A DNA stretch of 64,000 nt from Micropterix aruncella (lineage: Eukaryota > Arthropoda > Insecta > Lepidoptera > Micropterigidae). This document shows, in pieces, positions 1-10,246 of this stretch. A model generated the notes under the pieces. The model saw only the letters and a program-made list of their open reading frames with translations, searched no databases and was not told the DNA's origin. The stretch covers positions 61,200,965-61,264,964 of the forward strand of contig OX155980.1 of NCBI GenBank assembly GCA_944548615.1, in the 5' to 3' direction. Made by a program: the position numbers and the translations under genes. Position 1 is the first letter of the stretch, and every line of letters begins with the position of its first letter.

Positions 1-365
1 TCAATAGAACTATAAAAAACCAAAACAATAAATTAGTATATATTATATAGTAATAATAACTACAAAATAAAATAATAACTTTCAAGGAAATATGTCAAAT
101 AAAATATCCAATACGAGAAAACATGTCTTATGGAAATTGACAATGAGAGCAGTCTGAGGTTGCCTTCACAATGCTCGTTGGGAAAATAAAGGTGTTCTCA
201 TAGTCTTATTAGCTCACTAAATTACGCCTTTTTTGCCAATCGGCCAAGAAAATCTACGTTGAGATTTTTTAAAAAACGTTTTTAATCGATTGGTATGATA
301 GCATCTTATTTATTATCTATGTATTATTTTTAATAAGAATATTTCCTAACCATCCACTTCATTAC

Positions 366-780
366 GTGTCATTTTGTCCCTTCATTATTTTCTTGCATAG
401 TTTCAGCTGTTGCGATACAACCTCAGCAGTTTATATGAAATGCAAAATAACAGTTGTCATGCTGTTTGAGCGGAAACCGAGCTGCTTTATCAAGGATATA
501 GCAGTGCTGCGAAACATCACGTCTTCAGGGTCTACCACCAAGTACAAGAAAGATTAGCCGGTAAACCAAATGCTCCCTAAAGTGTGGGGTTGGACGCGTG
601 GAGCGGAGTCTATCACACTTTGAACCTTCCCGCTCCTGACACCGTTCAACTTTTATGGTGGAAAATGTGGATGCCGTAGATCTAATTTGCAACTGCTGCC
701 TAGGAGTACCAACGGTGCCCTCGTTGATTTGAACGAAGAATACGAGGCATACGACAATGAAAAAGACGTGTTTACTGTGT
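366..780 (+). pseudogene. Relic of an insect CDTTS / CXC-type multi-copy protein gene
   Basis: Three consecutive plus-strand segments in shifting frames match the C-terminal order of a multi-copy invertebrate protein family that I know by its histidine/serine-GCDTTS motif. First comes a segment with FLHSFSCCDTTSAVY (CDTTS codons from about 411). Then, after a frame change near 530, comes VYHQVQERLAGKP, then a GW, then LPAPDTVQLL near 625-656. Last is a cysteine-rich stretch beginning CGCRRSNLQLL near 668-700, which corresponds to the family's CGCRK-type tail. The order and spacing are those of the family, but there are at least two frameshifts and an in-frame stop, so no product is made. The family is often repeated in insect genomes and is probably transposon-associated; its biochemical role is unknown to me. 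The start lies in decayed sequence and no promoter is visible. Confidence 0.6.
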
Positions 781-944
781 GATCTTTCGTAAGCTATTTC
801 TATAATTAAATAGGCAAAACTATTTTATTTTTACTTTTATCAACTTAAAGTCACTCTCTGTTTCTCCTAAAGTATTGGTACTATAGTAATAATGATTAAA
901 ACCGTATTCATAGATTTTTTATGTAGTTTATTTTGTAGAAGTCA

Positions 945-1170
945 TAAAACTAATTAAGGTTTTCGAAGTATCTGCGAAAAACTCAATAAAAGGACATTTG
1001 AACACCCTGTTTCACCGCCCCCCACCCCCGGGGACTTTCAGTATGTTCATCGGAACACCTTGAGGAATAACTTACCGATTTTCAAAACTTCGTCAATTAT
1101 TTGAGCTGATCCATCCTAGGACTAATTTGCTTGGATTATATCGCAGTTGCCCGTGTGATTTCAAAAATGT
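945..1170 (+). repeat. Dispersed repeat RepA, copy 1
   Basis: This block contains, in order, a ttttcgaagtatctgcgaaa-type segment, a C-rich run (about 1015-1030), ggggactttcagtatgttc, a gaggaataacttaccgatt segment and attatttgagctgat. The same order recurs diverged at 2950-3115 and inverted at 21830-21970. It is therefore a dispersed repeat and not unique sequence. No coding potential or terminal inverted repeat was seen, so the class is undecided; a LINE 3' end or a degraded gene fragment are both possible. Confidence 0.55.
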
Positions 1171-2237
1171 AGGTATCTCAGTAGGGCTATATTGTTAATG
1201 GATATCCCTTTGGGTGGTTTTAGACAACTGCTTGTCGTATATTTCTCGCAACGCACACAGAAAATTTGTTTTGTGTACCTAACCTGCTGATATTTCATAT
1301 AGACCTACCCACTGATAAGGTAACTGATAAGAGGCGATGAAACGAGATTATCAATATGGACTTGGCATTGCACACCTGTTAACGTCTATTTCTAATTATG
1401 TCTGCAAGTTTCTTGGGGCGACTTTAATTCGTGGTAGGCAATGAGGACATTTGTATTGATTTAGGAAATTCTAAAGACGAGTTCGCTTTGTCTCCGCGGG
1501 ATGCCAGCAAACGACAATCCCACGTGCCGGAAGGGCGGCAAACTAGGACGCGTCGGCAGCTATTCTCCTCTCCCTGCAGTCTACGAATTATGATATGGCA
1601 TGTTTGTCATTAAAAGCAATACAATGATGAGAAAAGCCCAAACACTGTTCCGTTCATTTAAGCTTTTAAGCAATAATAGTGTATCTGCCTCGGAAAAAAA
1701 ATAAACAGGTTTGGCCGTCCGACAAGTGAAGGAATCCTTTCAGGTTGTCCTGAAGAATGCGTTTCAATAACTTCTAATTTTCCATACTTCCACATGCCCT
1801 AACAACCTAAGCCTTCTGATTTTCAAGAATCTCACAACATGCACATCGTTGTACAGGTTATTTTCAATTCAATTTATTTCGGTAAAATCTATAAAGATGG
1901 TTGAAAATTAGGGTATACATAGGAAAAATATTCCAATATTAAAAGAGTAAATGCAGTCAAATGTCTAATAATAAATCAAGAAATTAAGAAAAATAAAAAA
2001 CTGTCTTCAGTCTTTCAGTTTTGCAGTTTCCTACCTGACGCCAGGCTGCATCGAACGATTAAATAATTTTATACATTTGATTTTGATAACATTTCATACA
2101 TTTTATATATTTATTCTATAGTTTAAAACCAAATATAAAGTTCCTATATAAAAAAAATATAAAAAATACTAAATTGCATTAAAATATAATTAGTTTTCAA
2201 TAGTCAGATGTAAGTAGTCAAAAACAATAAAAGCAGA
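1171..2237. other. AT-rich intergenic or intronic DNA, no feature recognised
   Basis: Mostly AT-rich unique-looking DNA. A GC-richer island at about 1431-1613 stays open in one frame and reads as charged sequence, but it has no recognised motif and no good splice donor at its 3' side, so I do not call it an exon. Confidence 0.4.
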
Positions 2238-2270
2238 TCAAAAAGAATAATTACTAAAAACTAAAAGAAC

Positions 2271-2540
2271 AGGAAGAATATAAAGTTGTTCGTTTGTTCG
2301 CCTTCTCCAAACGTCATCCTCGAACACAGCAACGAAGATACTCGTACTGCGGAGTATTTTGAATTTAAAGACATCTAATGCATTTCCATACGCTTTGGTG
2401 AGGGTCCATGTCTCTATTGGTCTGGAGAGAGATGCTTTCATCCTCCGGGATAGCAGACAGGATATCGTTTGAGACTGGAGTCCGAAGTAACACCTACTTG
2501 CGGCCGTTAAACGGTTTTTCACATTTTCATTGGTGTTGTT
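2271..2540 (-). pseudogene. RTE-like LINE reverse-transcriptase C-terminal relic
   Basis: The minus-strand frame reads through the end of a non-LTR retrotransposon reverse transcriptase. TNENVKNRLTAASRCYFGLQ matches the thumb segment (usually ..EIKRRI..GNRCYFGL) and ETWTLTKAYGNALDVF matches the GSETWTLTK...L..FE block. EDDVWRRRTNEQLY matches the (E)DGVWRRRYNHELY block typical of RTE-type elements in moths and other insects. Between them the usual RPV.LYG residues before ETW are missing, consistent with a small deletion. Only about 90 residues remain of a protein normally near 900-1000, with no catalytic core, so this is a dead 5'-truncated copy. The strand and clade are well supported; the exact family is not. 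Confidence 0.75.
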
Positions 2541-2949
2541 GTCGCAAGAGAACCAAGGGGTCGATAAGCACAGCTGGAGAAAGCAAGCCAAGCTAGCTCT
2601 GGGTTGCCTCAAAGCAGAATGTTTTAATGAAATGTCTTCGGTTTTATTCAGTCTGAGAACTGAGGAACTCGAATATGCGCTTACGTTCATTATCAGAGAG
2701 GGCCCTCAAGAAGAAGAAAGGTGCGAAGCATCATAATCCTAAGTTTGAGAATCAGTGGCCTGGTTAGAGTAATAATGAGATTTACTGTCACAACAACATT
2801 ATTATCTACGCTCAATCCAATTAAGAAACTCCGTTTTTGTAGTGGATTTTTCCTGTATTTATAAACTGCTTACGTAAAATGTGTATTTCCCACAGTGCTT
2901 CAAATAGTGAAGGGCAAATATGCTACAGAAAATTGCATGTATTTTATGT

Positions 2950-3115
2950 CGGTGGAAGTAGTCCTAACGCTAATCCTAAAGGTTTTCAAAATATCGGCGA
3001 AATACTCAAGGGACGTTTTAATCCCCCCTCGCCCTCACTCTCAAAATATGAATTATTTGAGCTGATTTGTCCAAATTATATCGGGTTATTTTTCAACGGG
3101 TGATTCTGTGCATCT
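2950..3115 (+). repeat. Dispersed repeat RepA, copy 2
   Basis: Diverged second copy of the repeat at 945-1170. It shares the ggttttcaaaatatcggcga-type opening, the C-rich run, attatttgagctgatttg and an attatatcg segment. It sits about 2 kb from copy 1 in the same orientation, which would fit either independent insertion or a local duplication. Confidence 0.5.
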
Positions 3116-3954
3116 ACTCCAAAAATAACCGAAAAAAAAGTTTTTTTGAAGAAATAAAAACACAATTTGAATGCCTAATGCACTTTTGCGAAATAATATT
3201 TAGGTACACTAGCACACGAGTAAGTTTACTCATGTGATACTAGTGTTAATTTGCACGCTTTTAAATGTTTTAAGAAAACACATACATTGTAATGGTACAC
3301 GTCTCGTAGACATTACAAAGAAAACATGGCAACGTCAACAAAACGTAAGACTCTAAGAATACTTATTAGTAGTTAGTTATACGACGACATTGAGGCCGTT
3401 AACAATAATAATAAACACCGGCCAAAGCAAGGTCAGAACAAAGACTGTGTGAAATTTCCTTATTCTGAACTCAATGCATTTGTTGCAGTTAGGATATTAT
3501 CTCGATTTATTGTCAAGGCAGTAAGTACCGTGAACGATACTAAAATTAATTACGATAGATGCATACTGAGCTAAATGCTTGAACAAGATAAAAATCTGCC
3601 ACCCAGGACAAAGATAAAAGTAGGTTTATACGGGCTTAGTAGCGAATGCTTAATACTTGTCATTTGCACTAATACCTTCCATGTAAACATGCTTATTCAG
3701 CATGTTAGAGCTTAGTATTAGTGTTCAGTATTAGTGAAACTAACAGTGCAAGTGAATAGAAGCCGATCCTATTTACTAAGCGACAAGCGACTACCCCACT
3801 ACAAATTACTAAGCACTTGTCGCTTGCTGACTTGTGTGTCTGTTTAGACGACACACGTTTGTCTGTTTAGGTGACAGTTGCTAGGTTTACTTATTTTGCG
3901 ATTTGGCGACAGAACGGTAGAATTTTGAAACAACTATAAAATTCAACCAGGAAT
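3116..3954. other. No gene seen; AT-rich DNA
   Basis: The stretch at 3600-3900 contains repeated short words (agtattagtg, aagcgacaagcgac, ctgtttagacgacac / ctgtttaggtgacag) that suggest an old MITE or tandem microduplication, but I could not pair clear termini. Confidence 0.3.
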
Positions 3955-4227
3955 TTAAATCCTATGAAAAATAAGGCGGCGGTGGTGTTCCATTTCGAAC
4001 GGATGTCGTGCCACTATACTATCCGCATTACAAAGTGGCGAGTCAGGTAATTTATCATCGAAATCGAGCCATCTCTTTCGCACTTGCACGGCCTTATGGA
4101 GAGATACCTGTAACCGTAGTGTAGGTAGTTTACGCATACAAAAGGAATGTCGATAAAGTAATGAAACGAGGGAAATAAATATTATTTCAGTATTATAAAA
4201 TCGAAGACTATCGCGGTTTTTTGACAT

Positions 4228-4279
4228 TATAAATAGGATAGAAAACGAATTTACTGCATCATTTTCTATCCTATTTATA
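4228..4279. repeat. Perfect 18-bp hairpin
   Basis: tataaataggatagaaaa (4228-4245) is the exact reverse complement of 4262-4279 with a 16-base spacer. It lies at the start of a minus-strand frame of unknown nature and 0.2 kb from a transposase fragment. It could be the terminus of a small fold-back element; nothing identifies its role. Confidence 0.6.
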
Positions 4280-4476
4280 TTTCAGTATTGTTTCATTACG
4301 ATAAACATTAAATAAGTTAAACATATAAATATTGATATTGAATTATTAAAATAAAAATATAAAAGTATCAAATTTATAATAGTTGACAATAAAATAATTG
4401 TTATACAAAAAAAAAAAAAAACTGAACAAAGAAAGTCAGCAAGCTATTCATATTCGTGTTCACTGTCACTATCGTC

Positions 4477-4767
4477 TTATAGATTAATAACATGAGAATG
4501 GGTGTCAATTATATTATGTGCTTTGGCCAGGTCTTCGTTCTGGAGATTTTTGAATCGATTCCGAATTCGATCTAGAGTTCGTTCGCTCGTTCCACAAACT
4601 AATGCTGCCAACTTTCTTGGTTGTTGAAAATCAATTTTCCTTATGACATCAGGGTCTTCTTTCAACTTATGAAACCACTTATAAATGTTGAGAATGACAT
4701 GCCGGCTTTGCTGGTTAACATCACTTCTTAACTTGGTCAAATCAGTTTTGCAAAAATCTTCCATCAT
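4477..4767 (-). CDS. N-terminal helix-turn-helix of a DDE (IS630/mariner-like) transposase, fragment
   Basis: A 96-residue minus-strand frame with an ATG start reads KLRSDVNQQSRHVILNIYKW, then FQQPRKLAALVCGTSERTLDRI. This is the layout of the N-terminal DNA-binding region of a family of insect IS630/Tc1-type transposases: a LR.E.N.Q.R..I..VY.w first helix, then ..k....A..cG.S.RTv.RI as the helix-turn-helix. Full family members continue into a catalytic DDE domain of roughly 250 further residues. None of that is visible downstream (toward lower coordinates), where the next 250 bp are AT-rich with a poly-A run near 4409-4423. The frame is intact over the domain, so either the copy is young and truncated or the fragment survives by chance. 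Expression and function are unknown. Confidence 0.5.
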   Translation of the reverse strand: MMEDFCKTDLTKLRSDVNQQSRHVILNIYKWFHKLKEDPDVIRKIDFQQPRKLAALVCGTSERTLDRIRNRFKNLQNEDLAKAHNIIDTHSHVINL

Positions 4768-5061
4768 GATGTAGATTCACAAATAGAGTTCGTATAACGA
4801 ATGAGTTATGCTCTTTGACATTAAGCCTTTTATAGCAGAATATTTTGTTATCAATAATGCCTAATGACCTACACAGTACGCACAATAATTAAAGTAGACG
4901 AAAACTAATTTGGCAAAAGCGTCGTTAAAATGTCATAAAATGTCGAAATCGAACTGTTACGGTTACTACAATTAATATTCCTAATCGGTTAGCTACTTAC
5001 CACCTATTACGGTATTTACTCACCGCTTTTGGCTAAATCTAGGAATTTTATCTATCTAATT

Positions 5062-5229
5062 TTAGCAGGTAAAGTCTTTTCAATTTTAGGATTAATATAT
5101 AGCCTATGACACTCACAAATAATGTGGCTTTCTATTGGTAAAAGAATTTTCAAAATCGGTTCAGTAGATCCAGAGATTACTTCCTACAACGTCACAAACT
5201 TTACCTCTTTATAATATTAGTATAGAAGT
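5062..5229 (+). repeat. Lepidopteran LINE/MITE-type 3' tail repeat, copy 1
   Basis: About 168 bp that recur at 5533-5699 with only scattered differences. The shared core runs from tcttttca through atgacactcacaaataatg, ggtaaaagaattttcaaa and agatccagagattacttcct, and ends in ctttataatattagtatag. The ending is a motif that I know as the 3' end of very abundant lepidopteran non-LTR/MITE repeats. The two copies are direct repeats 470 bp apart. Confidence 0.65.
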
Positions 5230-5532
5230 ACAGATTACGATACGGTTCCATACCTATGTCGTATTATCTCTTTAATTATTTATGCAGTAAAAGGGAAAAG
5301 TCTTTTGTTTTAAACACTTGAGACGATACATTTACTTATTTTGATAAGAATTCATAATTAATATAATATAAAAGTTAGACATATGCTGTCGCTGACTTTT
5401 TTGTAGGCATTATCAAGCTCTACAACTTTTCTCTAGAACTTTATCATATATCTCTCATCGTTAAGGCAGTGTTAGTTAGAAACGTTTTTGTTCGACCGCT
5501 TATTCTCCGACTTACTTTGCAAATCCGACTAC

Positions 5533-5699
5533 CACGAAAAGGTCTTTTCATTTTTCGGATTAATATATAACTTATGACACTCACAAATAATGTGGCTTTC
5601 TATTGGTAAAAGAATTTTCAAATTTGGTTCGGTAGATCCAGAGATTACTTCCTACAACATCACAAACTTTACCTCTTTATAATATTAGTATAGATAAAT
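5533..5699 (+). repeat. Lepidopteran LINE/MITE-type 3' tail repeat, copy 2
   Basis: Direct repeat of 5062-5229. Differences are mostly point changes (for example acgtcac against acatcac). The sequence just before it (5395-5530) contains ctacaacttttctctagaac and ggcagtgttagttagaaa, which may be more of the same element and is absent from copy 1. Confidence 0.65.
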
Positions 5700-7003
5700 A
5701 TTTTATCGACATGGTACCATTCCAATGTTAACTGTCTCTAATTGCCCCAGTCGCCAGTTTGTACTGCGGATACTATAATACTGTCGTGCCACTTTCTGCT
5801 AATAGTAATGTGTACCCTTACTTCTCATGGCCACTAAGCAGGTTAGCGAAAAGTACTACTAAGTGACAAATACTATGCCAGCTTAATGCCAGCTTCTCAA
5901 ACTAAAGACGATTAGGCCACACTGAAAAAAGTATACTTGAGCTCTTTAAGTAACGATCCCATAACTGCAATCAAACGGTTTCATAAATACACTTCGCCAT
6001 GCTTCATAGTGCATTAAGTAACCAGGTGTGAACAGGTTCGATAGCGTAAACAAGTCACTAGAACATCATCACCTCACTAAGCACTTTTGGGGAGAGGATC
6101 CCCCTCTTGCTAGTTGCCCCCCCCCCCTCTCCCCTTTCACGCGATTGCTCTAAACGGGGATGCTCGTTGGCACTGGTAGTTTTATTCACACTGTAGTAGT
6201 ATCCAGACATTTTCTGTCATATGATCTGCTGAGTATACCTATAAAACTTGTATACATTTATGTTTTTGTAAACATAACGAGTACATTATTCGAAAAGTAT
6301 ATGTTATTGCGTCATTTTTATTGAACGCGTCTTGTTTATGCTGTTATCTTTCCACTTCTATGGACTGGGGCGACTCCTTTGTTTACTTACTACAGTATCG
6401 AGGCTATAGTAAAAATGACACGCAATAAGAAAAGGAAAATATTAAAAGAATATGTTTTTTATTTAATAAAGAGTTCCCGACAGAGTAATTCTCCATACAA
6501 ACCCAAAAGGCTGCCTGCGAAGTTGTTACGCATTCGGGAATTCTTACCCACATCGGACCCAAATCATAAGATCGAAGTTTATTTCATTTCGAAAAACCCT
6601 GCAAGGGTATATAACCTTAATATTACTTAATATTCCTAGTTTAATCATATATCTGGCAAAAAGAAAGTTTAATCAGATTAGAAACCTGATTGTCAAAAAA
6701 CTACACAAAAATCAACCATTACTTACAATGAGCAAATATTAGATAGCCGATACGAATAAATATTACATAACCGGGTGTTTTATAGATTTCGGAAGAAGAC
6801 GACTCCGAAGTCGACTTCAAGGTTCAAAAGTCGACTCGTGCCGATGTCCATTCGGGGTAATGGACTCAAATCACACGAATCTAGGGGACATAATTAATGA
6901 ACAGCCGCTCACCTATAATTACGTATTATGTATTAATTATTCTCTAATCTAAGCAGGTGCTATATACATACATTCTATATTAACCGCCCTATCTAGGTGT
7001 ACT
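5700..7003. other. No gene seen; AT-rich with a C-rich run
   Basis: A C-rich low-complexity patch lies at about 6103-6140. One 83-codon plus-strand frame (6379-6630) shows no recognisable motif and is not called. Otherwise unique-looking AT-rich DNA. Confidence 0.35.
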
Positions 7004-7064
7004 AACGTACGTGATACGGCCGCTATCATATCGCCCGGATGCAACAACCCGTATCACGTACGTT
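7004..7064. repeat. Perfect 16-bp hairpin around a cgtatcacgtacg motif
   Basis: aacgtacgtgatacgg (7004-7019) pairs exactly with ccgtatcacgtacgtt (7049-7064) across a 29-base spacer. A related cgtatcacgtact word occurs at 21586-21600 close to another MITE, so the motif may be a terminus of a DNA-transposon family. Confidence 0.55.
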
Positions 7065-7596
7065 CGAGTAAACGTACGTTATACGTCAAATTGACCCTAC
7101 AATTCCAAATACAATTCAGAATAATAAAAGGGTCTCTTGTGTAAAAAAAAATGAATGGTATATTTACACAAGTATTCTTATTAGGAAGTATAATGGAAAA
7201 AAACAAACGATTATTTACCTACTTATTGAATAATAACCCAAAGGTTGGGCGGTTAAATCCCCACTAAATGAATTTCAAGTAAATTCCACGAAATTATTAA
7301 AAACCTAACTAAAACCATTTAAAAAATGGACACGCGACTGTCTCTAAATATGGTTTTAAACATTTCAAGAAAGAGCACTTTTGCGCAGTGAAAAACATTC
7401 TTATTCAAGTCGGTCAGGTACTAACAAGCTCTACTAACAAACCACGGCATAAACCCTTATTATCCCCACTACTCTAAACCCTATTCAGAGTCGTACTTAG
7501 TAAATATATTATTTGGTCAGTCTATATATTATTTAGCAATTTTTAATTCGTTTTGCTGTGGTATTAAACATTTTAGCGGGATTTTTGTCTATGGTA

Positions 7597-7655
7597 ATTG
7601 TATTTTGATATTAATTATCAAAATACAATTGTACAATTGTAATATCAAAATACAA
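7597..7655. repeat. Small AT-rich palindrome with a third arm
   Basis: attgtattttgata (7597-7610) is followed after a short spacer by its exact reverse complement (7616-7629), then by caattgtacaattg and a further copy of the second arm (7642-7655). It is a compact self-complementary cluster just upstream of the Penelope-like relic. Slipped-strand duplication of one arm is the simplest explanation. Confidence 0.5.
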
Positions 7656-7675
7656 TATTTAACCACAAAATCTAA

Positions 7676-8045
7676 ATGTCGCAATTTTTTAAAGCAAATA
7701 AAGTGTCATTTATCGGGTTTTCTTGTGATAAAAGTGCAAAATTTGGAAGATTACGAAAATATCACGAGACACGCACACGATCCAACACAGACGAAACTCA
7801 CAAACCGAGCAGATCGCGAGCACTCTCACCGCATGTAGAGGGCGTGGCAGATCAAATAAAAAAAAATCTAAAAGCTAACCGCTGGGTGCAGTTTCAAAAT
7901 CCCATTGTGCTATCCGAAGAAAGATTTTACTTTCTTCTTATGTTTCGGGAATCCATTGAAACGAGAAGAACCGCGAACTTCAATAGAGAAGGCGATTACA
8001 AACTCTCTACTGCGAGGCACCCTCTTCTTATAATAAAATGCTCAA
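7676..8045 (+). pseudogene. C-terminal (GIY-YIG nuclease tail) relic of a Penelope-like retroelement
   Basis: The plus-strand frame reads ADQIKKNLKANRWVQFQ, then VLSEERFYFLLMFRESIETR, then ANFNREGDYKLSTA and a short tail. This follows the C-terminal part of Penelope-like retroelement proteins: an H/F-D..-V(L)(A).E..yy.R..REaiEI.r...NFNRE.GykLs..w.P pattern after the GIY-YIG catalytic region. The first catalytic GIY and YIG motifs are not visible, and the upstream codons 1-45 do not match. The frame runs on open to 8152, but beyond about 8045 nothing matches. Penelope elements encode a reverse transcriptase upstream; none is visible. The assignment rests on one motif block and is moderate. Alternatives are other GIY-YIG-tailed retroelements such as some DIRS-like forms. 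Confidence 0.5.
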
Positions 8046-8617
8046 TGCGCATCGCCGAGCACAAGAACTTAATACAAGTTTACAGTTTTCGCGAGACTTC
8101 CAACAATCCAGTTGTACACTGCCGTACCACAAACCCTAGAAATTGCAGATAGTTGGCTAGTGTGTTCCTTGCAATTAAACTGGGAGTCGACAAAACTTGC
8201 AGTCGTCGTAAGAAACCTTTTTAGAACCAGTTCCTTACAAATTAAATTCGCTATGTCATTTAATATGTATCTACTATACTGTCTAATGAATTTTAATATA
8301 ACCGAGAGACACTGACGTTTTTGTTAAAGAATTTCCTTCTCACTATTTTAATTATGACCCCATACCCCCCCCCCCCCCCTTCTGGGCCTATTTCCCTATT
8401 TTCTATTTTTCAATTTTGCCAATTTAATCTAATCAGCGAAGAAAACTTATGCCTTTCGACGGGTATCTCAAACAATAGAGGAATAGAGGAATTCCTATCT
8501 GGAACAATAGAGGATGATCCCTGTTGTCTACATTATGTTCCTATTCTAGCGGAGGCTGGACCCCATAATTTATTTATTTTAATTAAAAGTTGAAAGTACG
8601 AAAACTTAAATAGTATC

Positions 8618-8938
8618 ATTGATTATATAGGCTATTAGATTGCTCATTTCCGTACTACGTATTGGCAGATAGATTCTTACCTAGAAACGCAACGTATAAA
8701 TAGCACGTATGTATGGTTCCAAACATTGAATATTATTCTCTTACGTTTAGCAGCCGTTGGCGTTCTAAACACGCCGTTACGGTATTCTATCTCACAATTA
8801 AATATTAATATAATAACAAATGAACCATAGCTCTTATTATTTTAATTTGGTATACAGTTTTCAATACGTAATAACTGGGCGCTTTAATGTTCAAATAGAC
8901 TAATATACGACATTCTAATTCTAATGGTCGAGACAATA
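8618..8938 (+). mobile_element. MITE-1 copy A, right side missing
   Basis: Starts with attgattatataggctatta and attgctca, the terminal inverted repeat of the family, followed by the diagnostic blocks: tactacgtattggcag, gaaacgcaacgta, the sub-terminal ggttccaaacattgaatatt, aaacacgccgttacggtatt, and ataataacaaatg. It ends within the aatagactaatat / gacattctaat block at about 8938, without the right terminus. MITE-1 copies also occur at 8976, 25418, 29845, 37231, 50924 and 62965. Confidence 0.8.
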
Positions 8939-8975
8939 TACGATCTTTTGTGTTAATATTATTTTAGGTATAAGC

Positions 8976-9566
8976 TTTGATTATATAGGGTATAAGATTG
9001 CTCGATGCCGAACTACGTTTTAACAGCGCTATGATTTTACTACAAAATGCAACATGTAGATGGCACTCATAGTTACAAACATTAATTAATCTTTTCTTAT
9101 GATTAGTAGCCCAATAAATGGCGCTCTAAACACGCCGTTACTATAATGTCTCTCCAAATAAAATAATAATATAATAACAAAAGAATGTTTACTTCGCAGC
9201 TCTTATTATATTAATATTATTAAAGTAATATAATGTAATGATTACGCGCATTAAGGTATATATAGACTAATAAATAGCATTCTAATCTCTCCGTATTATT
9301 TCTGTTATGTAATAGGCCTATATAAAATACGATTGATGGCACTAATAATGTAATTGTATTGTTATCATCGGTTAAATAATAGGTTTTTTTATAATCAATC
9401 AGTCTTTTATAAAAAAAACATTTATAATATCTATCCATCTCGCCATCTATAACACTATGTTGTTATAGATGGCCAAATACATGTTGCCATCAGCGACACC
9501 TGAATGTCACCGGCGCAGAAGGGTTGCCAAAGTGTAATATGGAATTGAGCAATCTAAGGGTGATAC
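8976..9566 (+). mobile_element. MITE-1 copy B, both ends present
   Basis: Left end ttgattatatagggtataag and right end with gaattgagcaatctaaggg (reverse complement of the left-end consensus), about 590 bp. Internal blocks in order: agatggcactcatagtt, atggcgctctaaacacgccg, a central AT-rich part, taatcaatcagtcttttata, a ccatctataac / gttatagatgg microhairpin (9446-9474) and ggcgcagaagggttgccaaa. About 60 bp immediately to the left (8915-8975) resemble the left flank of copy D (29790-29844). Either the element is longer than its inverted repeats suggest, or both copies entered the same other repeat. No transposase is encoded. Confidence 0.85.
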
Positions 9567-9637
9567 AGGATGATGCATGTACGGATTATGTAGGTACGGC
9601 GACAATGTGGTGTTTCATTTATACATATTTGGGGAAC

Positions 9638-10246
9638 CAGCGAAAAAAAGTGCATGAGTTTTGTATAAGCTGATGCTTTTCGATCAGACAGTATTTTGAC
9701 GATAGAATGCCAGGGTAGTCAGCAGGCGAGATTCCGGGACACCTGGCGCTAGCGGACTAGGAAAGGTATCGAAAAGCTAAAAATTTATCAGTGGATGCAA
9801 TAAAGAACTCGAAACAAATGGTCAGACTGTTTAACAATAGAATGCTTGGCGTCAGCATTCCTCCATACCTGTCACAGCAATTAAGTCCTGCAAATACGCC
9901 GGTACGTATTTGTCGGTAACTATTACTCATCGGTCTAATGTGCCGCGCAATATAATAAACTTCATTTTTGTGACATGTATAGAGTAATGCTGATGCCACG
10001 CATTCTATTGTTAAGCAGTCTGACCATTTGTTTCGAGTTTGGTATTGCATCTACTGTCTACTGATGAATTTTCAGCTTTTACAAAACACTTTCGGGGTAC
10101 TAATTAAAATTACACCTTTCTAGTACCCCAGCGCCAGGTGCCATGTCCCGGAGTCTGGCCTGCTGACTCTACCCCAGCATTCTATGGCCAAAATACTGTC
10201 TAATCTGAAAGTATCAGCGTTTACAAAACTCTTGCACTTTTTTGTC
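9638..10246. mobile_element. Fold-back element with about 200-bp inverted arms
   Basis: The left arm begins agcgaaaaaaagtgcatgag (9638) and the right arm ends ctcttgcacttttttgtcgc (10246); read on the opposite strand they match for about 200 bp. Shared blocks in order inward are agacagtattttg, atagaatgccaggg / atagaatgctgggg, gtcagcagg, ccgggaca, cctggcgct, catcagt, atgcaata, aactcgaaacaaatggtcag and gtttaacaatagaatgc. The right arm carries about 30 extra bases (10094-10130) that themselves form a ggggtacta / tagtacccc hairpin. The central 150 bp is unpaired. No open reading frame; a non-autonomous fold-back DNA transposon is the likely class. Confidence 0.8.

Noticed and set aside
1431..1613. 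Charged 60-codon frame as an exon
   Set aside because: An acceptor-like ag precedes it, but no donor follows and no homology is recognised.
3955..4227. 90-codon minus-strand frame as a transposase exon
   Set aside because: No match to the helix-turn-helix fragment next to it or to any family that I know; it begins at a hairpin and may be chance.
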